From JBHJGS01 sp050331575 (lineage in GTDB: Bacteria; Pseudomonadota; Alphaproteobacteria; Sphingomonadales; Rhodothalassiaceae), in the NCBI GenBank assembly GCA_050331575.1, contig JBHJGS010000064.1:1-22836 (forward strand): a stretch of DNA of 22,836 nt, read 5' to 3'. Numbering within the stretch: the first letter of the stretch is position 1; each line of letters opens with the position of its first letter. The notes beneath the pieces are model-generated. The model saw nothing but the letters and a program-made list of their open reading frames with translations, did not search any database and was not told the origin of the DNA. Position numbers and translations under genes: made by a program. Below are positions 15,662 to 22,494 of the stretch, piece by piece.

Positions 15662-15993
15662 AACCAATGGTAGCCGTTATACAAAATTTACAAAATACCG
15701 GCGGCCTAAAAGGCACTGATATTGCTAATTTTACTGGCGTCTCTAAAGCCACGGTGTCTCGTTGGGTGAGTGGGCAGAAGACGCCGCACCCAAAAAACCA
15801 GCTAATAATGTCTGACCTCTCATATGTGGTCGGTCGCTTAAGTGAGTATTATACAAACGAGGAAATCCGCGTTTGGCTTTTCGCGCGTCATCCACAATTA
15901 GAGGGTAAGCGCGCGATTGATCTTATACACGATGACCGAAGCGAGGAGGTCTTGGCAATCCTCGATCGATTAGATGCGGATGCCTATCTCTAA
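15643..15993 (+). CDS. Xre/MbcA/ParS-family antitoxin
   Basis: 116 residues. The N-terminal helix-turn-helix is LKGTDIANFTGVSKATVSRWVSG (about 22-45). The C-terminal toxin-binding region (about 58-116) has the family pattern IRVWLFARHPQLEGKRAIDLI followed by EEVLAILDRLDADAYL, the usual antitoxin domain paired with RES toxins (DUF2384). Such proteins neutralise the toxin by covering its active site and repress their own operon. ATG 15643 has GAGGGG at good spacing and overlaps the end of the 443-residue gene; the toxin gene follows after 27 bases. Low GC locally: I count 24 G/C in the 60 bases 15661-15720, far below the flanking genes. The large palindrome at 14276 is the natural candidate for its binding site, although that lies in front of the partner gene rather than of this one. 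Confidence 0.82.
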   Translation: MAAVQVKPMVAVIQNLQNTGGLKGTDIANFTGVSKATVSRWVSGQKTPHPKNQLIMSDLSYVVGRLSEYYTNEEIRVWLFARHPQLEGKRAIDLIHDDRSEEVLAILDRLDADAYL

Positions 15994-16020
15994 TTTTCTT
16001 GAGATGGATTGAAAGGGAAC

Positions 16021-16566
16021 ATGAATCGTCCGATCCGAGATCAAAAGCTGCTGGATGCATTGGAAGCATTACCGCAGGAGCCTTTTGACGGATCAGTTTG
16101 GCGTTCGGTGAAGGAAGGGCGAGATCCGCACAGTTGTTGGCGATGCGGTGGCAGGTGGGATGATCGAACATTTGATGTTCTATACACATCTTTAAGCGAG
16201 GAATGTGCGGTAGAAGAGCGACGATTCCATCATTTCCAAGGCCAACCTATACCGCCATCGAAATCCCGATACGAGATGTTCGAACTCTCTGTATCTCTTG
16301 AGGCGGTTATACGCCTAGACAGCTTAGACATGCTGGCACAAATCGGCATGGATACTTCAATTTTCGCTCGGATGTCTTATGCTGAAAAGCATGTTGAATA
16401 CCCAGCTTCACAGCAAATCGCGGAAGCTTGCTTCTTTCTTGGTGCCGATGGGGTCATTGTACCTAGTGCTAGGCTTGAAGGTGGCGCTAATCTCATTGTC
16501 TTTTGCGAGCAAAGACCACGACCATCCATTTCAACGAAATTTGGTCATGGAGTTATGATTTTTTGA
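16021..16566 (+). CDS. RES-domain toxin
   Basis: 181 residues. RES toxins act on NAD+, either by degrading or phosphorolysing it (MbcT-like) or by ADP-ribosyl transfer (ParT-like), and arrest growth. Seen: the Arg motif VWRSV (Arg28), then GGRWDDRTFDVLYTSLSEECAVEERRFH containing the likely Glu65, and GADGVIVPSARLEGGANLIVF with Ser149. This gives Arg, Glu and Ser in the order that names the family. Two Cys (39, 42) lie in the loop SCWRCGGRW. ATG 16021 is chosen; an in-frame TTG at 16009 would add four residues. Antitoxin precedes toxin, the usual order. No frameshift or lost motif is visible, so the toxin looks active and must be held by the upstream antitoxin. Which of the known RES chemistries it uses cannot be told. 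Confidence 0.82.
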   Translation: MNRPIRDQKLLDALEALPQEPFDGSVWRSVKEGRDPHSCWRCGGRWDDRTFDVLYTSLSEECAVEERRFHHFQGQPIPPSKSRYEMFELSVSLEAVIRLDSLDMLAQIGMDTSIFARMSYAEKHVEYPASQQIAEACFFLGADGVIVPSARLEGGANLIVFCEQRPRPSISTKFGHGVMIF

Positions 16567-16690
16567 TCAAGGCTACCTTCATCGACTCATCTCGACGACC
16601 GGTGACATAGCGGCCAAGGGGCAGGAATTTCTTCGAGTCTCCGATGGCTTCCAGCGCCATAACGTAGAGACCGGATACAGCGTCCAGCGG
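16553..16690 (-). pseudogene. Possible remnant of a coding sequence (C-terminal piece)
   Basis: On the minus strand the frame ending at the TAA at 16553-16555 reads, over its last 45 codons, PLDAVSGLYVMALE, IGDSKKFLPLGRYVTG and RRDESMKVALIKKS. Composition looks protein-like, with GC-rich third positions unlike the neighbouring toxin operon. I do not recognise it. It runs on without a convincing start or ribosome binding site and overlaps the toxin stop by 14 bases. It may be the leftover end of a gene interrupted when the accessory block arrived, or chance. Confidence 0.25.
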
Positions 16691-16788
16691 GACCGGTTGC
16701 TGTCCTTGGTCGGCCTCCTTAGTCGGCGGCGCCGCCCAAACACCGGCGTTGCGGCTCGTCAGGTCGGGTGTTTTGCGCGTATAGCGTG

Positions 16789-16816
16789 TTGCGCATTGCC
16801 ACAAGACAGGTTATAC
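16789..16816 (+). promoter_or_regulatory. Candidate promoter of the S1/P1 nuclease gene
   Basis: TTGCGC (16789-16794) with TTATAC (16811-16816), 16-base spacer; TATACG one base later gives 17. About 35 bases before the ATG at 16851. The rest of the gap 16567-16850 shows no further gene apart from the doubtful remnant. Confidence 0.33.
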
Positions 16817-16850
16817 GGGCGCCGTCGATGTCCTTTCGAGAGCCTTGATC

Positions 16851-17699
16851 ATGCGCCTGCTGTGCCTCGCCGTCTTCTCGTTTTTGCTCACCTTGCCGGC
16901 CCTGCCCTTGGGTCGGGATGGGCATCGGCTGGTGTGCGCCTTGGCTTATGATCTGTTGACGCCGACAGCCAAGGCCGAGGTCGACCGGTTGATGGCCTTG
17001 GATCCGGATTATGACCAGTTCCAGGACAGTTGCTCCTGGGCCGATCGGGTGCGCGGCACCACCCGGCCGGAGACCGCGCCCTATCATTATATCGGGCTGG
17101 ATCGGGACGACCCGATAGTCGACAGTTCCGACTGTCCCGAAGAGGGCTGCGTGGTCAGCGCGATCCTGAAGGACGGCGGCATCCTGTTGCAGCCGGAGCG
17201 GTTCTCAGAGCAGGAGCGGGTCGAGGCGTTGAAATTCCTCGCCCACTGGATCGGCGATATCCATCAGCCCCTGCATGTCTCCATCCAGGGCGATCGCGGC
17301 GGCAATGACCTGAAGCTGCTTTGGCAGGGCGAGCGCGACAGCAATCTGCACCGCGTCTGGGACAGTGAGCTTCTGCTCGACTATATGGCGCAGGCCTATG
17401 GCATCTGGCCGGAACAAGACCGCTGGCAGCCCCTGCTGCGCGAATTGCGCTGGGACCTGGCGCTGGACGGGGTGGAGGTGCGCGAACAGCTCGACCCGAT
17501 CAGCTGGGCGCAGGAAAGCCACGATCTGGCGCGCAGCCGCGACCTGGCTTACCGCTTCGCCAATCCCGACATCCGCACCCAGCCCGGCACGCCCTATTAC
17601 GAGCGCAACGTGAAAATCCTGCTGCGCCGGATCAAGCTGGCCGGCGTGCGCCTGGCCGGCGTCCTGAACGAAATCTTCGACCCGGTCGGCCGGGGGTAG
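16851..17699 (+). CDS. S1/P1-family nuclease, exported
   Basis: 282-residue zinc-dependent phospholipase C/P1-fold enzyme that cleaves single-stranded nucleic acid and 3'-nucleotides, normally outside the cytoplasm. Residues 1-19 form a signal peptide. Zinc ligands present: His25 (GRDGHR), Asp65 (WADRVR), His79 (PYHYI), His132/Asp136/His142 (AHWIGDIHQPLHVS), His167/Asp171 (NLHRVWDS), with the standard 4- and 10-residue spacings. The mature N-terminal Trp that also binds zinc is Leu20 here (codon TTG where TGG is expected, five residues before His25). If the signal peptidase cuts at the usual place the amino group could still bind, but the invariant side chain is gone. ATG 16851 is preferred to the TTG at 16845. 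Codon use is native. Function is probable, full activity uncertain. Confidence 0.9.
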   Translation: MRLLCLAVFSFLLTLPALPLGRDGHRLVCALAYDLLTPTAKAEVDRLMALDPDYDQFQDSCSWADRVRGTTRPETAPYHYIGLDRDDPIVDSSDCPEEGCVVSAILKDGGILLQPERFSEQERVEALKFLAHWIGDIHQPLHVSIQGDRGGNDLKLLWQGERDSNLHRVWDSELLLDYMAQAYGIWPEQDRWQPLLRELRWDLALDGVEVREQLDPISWAQESHDLARSRDLAYRFANPDIRTQPGTPYYERNVKILLRRIKLAGVRLAGVLNEIFDPVGRG

Positions 17700-17773
17700 A
17701 ACGCACACAGGCTTTGCGCCGACGGCGCGGGCGGGTAGCGTGAACCTCCCCACCCGCAGCCGGATCGCCCGCC

Positions 17774-18868
17774 ATGCCAGATCCTTACATCCATATCGCC
17801 GCCCCTTTGTCGCTGTATTCCGGCAAGACGCGGGCCTATCTGGCCTGGAAGGGGATCCCGCATCGGGAAGTCGCGGTGAGCCCCAAGCTCTACAAGCAGA
17901 AGATCATCCCGGCCGCGGGCACGCCGATCATTCCGGTGTTGGAAACCCCGGACGGCGAAATCTGGCAGGACACCACCGAGATCATCGACCGGCTGGAACA
18001 GCGCTTCCCCGAACCGTCGATCTATCCGACCGGTCCGCGCCAGCATTTGGCCGCGCTGCTGCTGGAGCTGTTCGGCGACGAATGGCTGCTGATCCCGGCG
18101 ATGCATTATCGCTGGGCCTATAATGTCCCTTGGGTCTTTGGCGAGTTCGGCCGCATCGCGCTGCCCTGGGCGCCGGCCTTTGTGCGTCGGGTCATCGGCG
18201 AGCGCATCAGCCGGAAATTCCGCGGTTTTGTGCCGATGCTGGGCATCACCGAGGCGACGATCCCAGCCATCGAGCGCGCCTATGAGGCGGTACTGGCCGA
18301 TCTGGACGCGCATTTCGCTGACCATGATCATCTGTTCGGCGCCCGGCCGTCGATCGGCGACTATGGCCTGATCGGCCCGCTTTATGCCCATCTCTACCGC
18401 GACCCCGCCTCTGGCCGCTTGATGAAGGACAAGGCGCCGAATGTGGCGCGCTGGGTGGAGCGGGTGGAGTTTCCCCAATCGCCAAAGACCGGCGACTTTC
18501 TGCCCGATGATGCGGTCCCGGACACCCTGCTGCCGATCCTGCGCCGGCAGATGCGCGAACAGATCCCGGTGCTGCAGGATACCGCCTTGAAACTGGCCGC
18601 CTGGGCGCACGCGCATCCCGACGCCGAGCGGATCCCGCGCACGGTCGGCCCGCATGGCTTTCGCATCGACGGCGCGACCGGCGAACGCGCCACCATCCCC
18701 TACAGCCTATGGATGTTGCAGCGCCCCCTGGATTTCTACCATAGCCTGAGCGGTGCAGCCAAAGCGGCCGCTGACGCGTTACTGGACCAGGTCGACGGGG
18801 CGGTGTTTCGCGACTTTCGATTGCCCCAACGTGTCGCTCGGCGGAACAATCGGCTTGTCAGGGGCTGA
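17774..18868 (+). CDS. Glutathione S-transferase family protein
   Basis: 364 residues. The N-terminal thioredoxin-like domain (about 1-85) has SLYSGKTRAYLAWKGIPHREV, the cis-Pro region GTPIIPVLETPDGEIWQDTTEIIDRLEQRFP and the Asp-Thr glutathione-binding pair. The helical C-terminal domain follows, with LFGARPSIGDYGLIGPLYAHLYRD near 200-215. Ordinary members have 200-240 residues; this one carries about 120 more at the C-terminus, including a helical stretch and a basic tail (RVARRNNRLVRG). Likely a cytosolic conjugating or thiol-transfer enzyme, substrate unknown. ATG 17774 has no strong ribosome binding site. It lies 74 bases downstream of the nuclease gene on the same strand. Confidence 0.82.
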   Translation: MPDPYIHIAAPLSLYSGKTRAYLAWKGIPHREVAVSPKLYKQKIIPAAGTPIIPVLETPDGEIWQDTTEIIDRLEQRFPEPSIYPTGPRQHLAALLLELFGDEWLLIPAMHYRWAYNVPWVFGEFGRIALPWAPAFVRRVIGERISRKFRGFVPMLGITEATIPAIERAYEAVLADLDAHFADHDHLFGARPSIGDYGLIGPLYAHLYRDPASGRLMKDKAPNVARWVERVEFPQSPKTGDFLPDDAVPDTLLPILRRQMREQIPVLQDTALKLAAWAHAHPDAERIPRTVGPHGFRIDGATGERATIPYSLWMLQRPLDFYHSLSGAAKAAADALLDQVDGAVFRDFRLPQRVARRNNRLVRG

Positions 18869-18892
18869 CAGCGCGCAAACTTTGGCTATGCT
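18865..18892 (+). promoter_or_regulatory. Candidate promoter of the DUF302 gene
   Basis: CTGACA (18865-18870, 5 of 6) and TATGCT (18887-18892, 4 of 6) with a 16-base spacer, overlapping the stop codon of the preceding gene. Start of transcription would be near 18899, about 33 bases before the ATG. Confidence 0.4.
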
Positions 18893-18931
18893 TGGGGTGC
18901 CCATGCCGATAAGAAGGAAGGGACTGATCTG

Positions 18932-19393
18932 ATGCGTTTTCTTCTTTGGCCGCTCGTGTTGGCCGCCTTCGTCACAGGACCGATCATGGCCGCAGACTCT
19001 GCCATAGCCGGATTGATTACGGTGGAAAGCCAGCATTCCGTGGCCGAAACGATGGACAAGTTGGAGGCGGCCGCGAAAGACAAAGGGCTGACGGTGTTTG
19101 CCCGGATCAACCATGGCGCCGGTGCAGAACGGGCCGGGCTGGACCTGGCCCCGACCCAGCTCTTGCTATTCGGCAATCCGCAGGGCGGCACGCCGATGAT
19201 GCAGAGCGCCCGCAGCGCCGGCATCGACCTGCCGTTGAAGGCCCTGGCCTGGCAGGACGGCTCAGGACAGGTCCATCTGAGCTACAATGACCCGGCCTGG
19301 ATCGCAGAGCGGCATGGCATCACCGAGCGCGCACCGATCGTTGAAAAGATGCAGGGATTGCTGCGCAGCCTGGCGCAGGCGGCGACACGGTAG
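18932..19393 (+). CDS. DUF302 domain protein, exported
   Basis: 153 residues. Signal peptide at 1-21 (MRFLLWPLVLAAFVTGPIMA, then AD). The mature part is a single DUF302 domain: VESQHSVAETMDKLEAAAKDKGLTVFARINHGAGAERAGL, then LAPTQLLLFGNPQGGTPMMQ, then AWQDGSGQVHLSYNDPAWIAERHGI. The family is widespread and forms small alpha/beta dimers; its function is not established, though members often appear in redox or stress contexts. ATG 18932 is preceded by AAGGAAGGGA. It probably has its own promoter at the end of the upstream gene. It is followed after 78 bases by the flavin oxidoreductase gene. Confidence 0.88.
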   Translation: MRFLLWPLVLAAFVTGPIMAADSAIAGLITVESQHSVAETMDKLEAAAKDKGLTVFARINHGAGAERAGLDLAPTQLLLFGNPQGGTPMMQSARSAGIDLPLKALAWQDGSGQVHLSYNDPAWIAERHGITERAPIVEKMQGLLRSLAQAATR

Positions 19394-19471
19394 GGCGGCG
19401 TAGGCACTCAACCAAGAGGGTCCGCCGCGGCAGCGGGCTCGACCTTAGCAGTTACCGGGAGGGGACAAGTC

Positions 19472-21604
19472 ATGGACGTCCGCGCGATTCTGAAACGCGA
19501 CCTGAAGCTACCGTCCGGGCTGACGGTCAAGAACCGCCTGGCCAAGGCCGGCATGACCGAGGGCTTGGCCGATCAGCGCGGTCTGCCCGATCAAGCGCTG
19601 GAGCGGCTTTATGCCGGCTGGGCCAAAGGCGGGGCCGGGCTGTTGATCACCGGCAATGTCATGGTCGATCCGCAGCATCTGGAACGGCCCGGCAATGTCG
19701 TGCTCGGCGGGGATCCCGATCAGGATGCGCTGGAGCGGCTGCGCACCTGGGCGAAGACCGCCAAGCAGGGCGGCGCGGCGCTGCTGATGCAGGTCAGCCA
19801 TTCCGGCCGGCAGACGCCGAAAAAGATCAATGCGCACCCGTCCGCCCCCTCCGCGATCCGGGTCAATTTGCCTGGCGGCCAGTTCGGCCAACCGCGCGCC
19901 ATGACGGGCGAGGAAATCGACACGGTTTACCACCGCTTCATCGCAGCGGCCAAAGCCGCTCAAGCCGCGGGGTTCGATGGCGTGCAGGTGCATGCCGCGC
20001 ACGGCTATCTGCTGTCGGAATTTCTGAGCCCGCGCGCCAATCTACGCACCGACGACTATGGTGGCACGCTGGACAATCGCGCCCGTTTGTTGCGCCGCAT
20101 CGTCAGCGGCATCCGGACCGCCTGCGGGAAAAGCTTCACCGTGTCCGTCAAACTGAATTCCGCGGATTTCCAGCGCGGCGGTTTCGCGTTTGAGGATTCC
20201 TTGACCGTGGCCAAATGGCTTCAGGACGACGGGGTGGACCTTCTGGAAATCTCCGGCGGCACCTATGAGCAGCCGCGCATGATGGACCTGGACGGCGTCG
20301 AGCCGCCGGCCGAGCCGAAGCGGGATAGCACCAAACAGCGCGAGGCGTATTTTCAGGACTTCGCCGCGACGCTGCGAAAGCAAGTCAAGATCCCGATCAT
20401 GGTCACCGGCGGTTTCCGTTCTGCCGAGGCGATGGCCGAGGCGATCGAGCGTGACGGCATCGATCTGATCGGCCTGGCCCGGCCCATGGTCATCGACGCC
20501 GACGCACCGGCCGAACTCTTGGCCGGTAGCCGGCCGGAGCTGGAGCGTTGGGAAAAGCGCCTAAGCTACAAATTCGGGGTCGATTCGGGGTTGAAACCGC
20601 TGCGGGTGTTGGCCGGTTTTGCGGTGCTCGCCTGGTTCTATTGCGCCTTCTTAGACATTGGCAAAGGCCGGGCGCCAGACCGGTACCGTGGCATCTATCG
20701 CGCCTTTTTTATGCTGCAGGGCCATGAAAAGCGCTGGCTGGAGGGCTATCGCCGCAAAGGTGCCGCGGTGGCCGGCCCACCGGAGCAGCAGGCGCAGGCC
20801 GGAGCGTCAAAGCCCAAGAAGACCGCCACCAAGCCGAAAAGCCAGGGCAAGGCTGCAGCCTCTGAGAAATCCGCCCAGGCCACGGCCCCAGCCAAAGGCG
20901 CCCGCCTGAAGGAGGCAGAGGCACCGGTGGCACAGGCGCCGGCCAAGGGTATCGCGGCCAAATCCGGCGATGCAGCGGTGGCGAGTGCACCGGTCAAGGG
21001 CGGCTCCAAGGCCGAGCCGGGGTCGGAGCCGGCCAAGGCGCAAGTCCCGGCCAAAGGCGCGAAGTTGAAGGCGCAGACCAAATCGGCGCAACCAGCGGCG
21101 AAGGACCAAAAGCCTGCCAAAGCCGCCGCCAAGCCAAAAGCCGATGCAGCCAAGCCAGCGGCCAAGGCCGCAGGCAAGACAGCAGCCAAGACAGCAACCA
21201 CCAAGCCCGACGCGGCGCAAAAGAAGGCGCCGGCCAAGACCGCCACGGCCAGCGCCCCCAACAGCGCGGCAGATTGGCCGGGCAAGGACAAGGTTCGCGC
21301 CATGCTGGAAACCCAGGCCAAAAAGGGACAGCCGCTGGGTTACGGGGATGCGGTCAAGGCCCTTGGGCTGACCTGGTCGGTCACGGAGAAGCCAAAGCTG
21401 GAAAAGGATTTGGTGGCGATTTCTGAAGATTGCCGCAAGCAGGGCGAACCCGATCTGGCGGTGTTGGTGCAGTCCGGCAAAAATGGCTTGCCCGGGCCGG
21501 CCTATTTCAAGGCCTTGCCCGAAGCCCCGGCCGACGAGGCCGGCAAGAAGGCACTGGTTGACGATCAAATGAGCAAGTTAAAGCAGAAATACGCCGCCGC
21601 CTAA
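19472..21604 (+). CDS. NADH:flavin oxidoreductase (OYE type) with Lys/Ala-rich linker and extra C-terminal domain
   Basis: 710 residues in three parts. Residues 1 to about 425: an Old Yellow Enzyme/2,4-dienoyl-CoA reductase-type FMN barrel, with KNRLAKAGMTE at the N-terminus, LLMQVSHSGRQT, catalytic-type VQVHAAHGYLLSEFLSPRAN (His174, His177, Tyr179), TDDYGGTLDNRARLL, and the FMN phosphate site IMVTGGFRS plus IGLARPM. Residues about 430-600: low-complexity Lys/Ala/Pro/Gln linker with repeated PAKGAxLK units, resembling histone H1-like tails. Residues 601-710: a small globular domain with GYGDAVKALGL, LVAISEDCRKQGEPDLAVLVQSGKNGLPGPAYF, a pattern I have seen attached to diverse enzymes. Reductase of activated C=C bonds, substrate unknown; the basic tail suggests binding to nucleic acid or acidic polymer. 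ATG 19472 has GGGAGGGG upstream. Confidence 0.9.
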   Translation: MDVRAILKRDLKLPSGLTVKNRLAKAGMTEGLADQRGLPDQALERLYAGWAKGGAGLLITGNVMVDPQHLERPGNVVLGGDPDQDALERLRTWAKTAKQGGAALLMQVSHSGRQTPKKINAHPSAPSAIRVNLPGGQFGQPRAMTGEEIDTVYHRFIAAAKAAQAAGFDGVQVHAAHGYLLSEFLSPRANLRTDDYGGTLDNRARLLRRIVSGIRTACGKSFTVSVKLNSADFQRGGFAFEDSLTVAKWLQDDGVDLLEISGGTYEQPRMMDLDGVEPPAEPKRDSTKQREAYFQDFAATLRKQVKIPIMVTGGFRSAEAMAEAIERDGIDLIGLARPMVIDADAPAELLAGSRPELERWEKRLSYKFGVDSGLKPLRVLAGFAVLAWFYCAFLDIGKGRAPDRYRGIYRAFFMLQGHEKRWLEGYRRKGAAVAGPPEQQAQAGASKPKKTATKPKSQGKAAASEKSAQATAPAKGARLKEAEAPVAQAPAKGIAAKSGDAAVASAPVKGGSKAEPGSEPAKAQVPAKGAKLKAQTKSAQPAAKDQKPAKAAAKPKADAAKPAAKAAGKTAAKTATTKPDAAQKKAPAKTATASAPNSAADWPGKDKVRAMLETQAKKGQPLGYGDAVKALGLTWSVTEKPKLEKDLVAISEDCRKQGEPDLAVLVQSGKNGLPGPAYFKALPEAPADEAGKKALVDDQMSKLKQKYAAA

Positions 21605-21636
21605 GTTCGGAGCTTGGAGCGATCACCTATTCGCTG

Positions 21637-22494
21637 TTGGCACGGGACCGCAGCACCGGCGAAATCGGCGCCGCGGTTCAATCCAAATTCCCCGGCGTCG
21701 GCACAATTGCTTTGCATGGTCGCGCTGACGCCGGCTGCGTTGTCACCCAGGCCTTTGCCAATCCCCTACACGGCGATCAGGGGATTGCGCTTATGGCATT
21801 GGGTGCGGATCCGGGCCAAGCTTTGGCGATCCTATTGCGTCAGGATGAGGCCGAGGCACAGCGTCAGATCGCCCTGATCGACGCCTCCAACCCCCTCGCC
21901 TGGCATACGGGCGAGGCCGTGCGCAGTTGGGATGGCTGGGCCGGATCAGCGGCGGGGGAGGACTGCCTGGCAATGGGCAATACGCTGGCTGGCCAGCATG
22001 TGGTGGCCGCCATGGTGACAGGCTTTCGCGACCGCGCCGGAGACTTGACGGACCGCCTGATCGCCGGTCTGCGCGCCGGTCGCGACGCGGGCGGCGAGCT
22101 GCGCGGGCAGCAATCCGGCGCTGTGTTGGTGGTCAAGCCGTCCGGCGGGTATGGCGGCCGCTCTGGCCGGCACGTCGACATCTGCGTTTATGATCATCCC
22201 GAGCCGATCGAAGAGTTGGCGCGATGCTTCACTCTGCACCGGCTATCCTATTTCCCGAGCGATCCTGAAAAATTGGTGCCGATTGACGCCAGCATCGCCC
22301 GGCCATTGAAGACGTTGCTGCGTCAGCAGGGCCATCGCGTGAGTGACGGGGCCGCGTGGCGCCGCGACGACATTGCCGCGCTGAAGCGCTTCATGGGCGT
22401 GGAAAATTACGACAATCGCCTGCGCGACGATGATCGGATCGACCTGGACGTCCTGGAGGACTTGAAGCAGCGTTATCCTGACGCCTTCGCTTAA
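21637..22494 (+). CDS. DUF1028 family protein
   Basis: Ntn-hydrolase-like DUF1028 protein: ARDRSTGEIGAAVQSKFPGVG near the N-terminus, GCVVTQAFANPLHGDQGIALMALGADPGQAL, and MGNTLAGQHVVAAM. The C-terminal part (about 190-285) with DDIAALKRFMGVENYDNRLR and IDLDVLEDLKQRYP resembles the putative peptidoglycan-binding extension found in longer members. Function unknown. The listed start is TTG 21637, the first conventional start codon close to the conserved region. However, the family normally begins Met-Thr-aromatic-Ser, and the in-frame codons from 21622 read ATC-ACC-TAT-TCG (Ile-Thr-Tyr-Ser), with GGAG nine bases before the ATC, so the true start may be there. It lies 33 bases after the oxidoreductase stop and is probably co-transcribed. 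Its TAA shares bases with the convergent thioesterase stop. Confidence 0.85.
   Translation: MARDRSTGEIGAAVQSKFPGVGTIALHGRADAGCVVTQAFANPLHGDQGIALMALGADPGQALAILLRQDEAEAQRQIALIDASNPLAWHTGEAVRSWDGWAGSAAGEDCLAMGNTLAGQHVVAAMVTGFRDRAGDLTDRLIAGLRAGRDAGGELRGQQSGAVLVVKPSGGYGGRSGRHVDICVYDHPEPIEELARCFTLHRLSYFPSDPEKLVPIDASIARPLKTLLRQQGHRVSDGAAWRRDDIAALKRFMGVENYDNRLRDDDRIDLDVLEDLKQRYPDAFA

Noticed and set aside
14105..16850. Complete integrative element with attachment sites
   Set aside because: No integrase, excisionase or direct repeat of the tRNA 3' end was found by eye, so only an insertion-like block is claimed.
20580..20670. Membrane segment in the flavin oxidoreductase (VLAGFAVLAWFYCAFLDIG)
   Set aside because: Family members carry a similar hydrophobic helix near the end of the barrel (WYY-type segment), so it is better explained as part of the fold.
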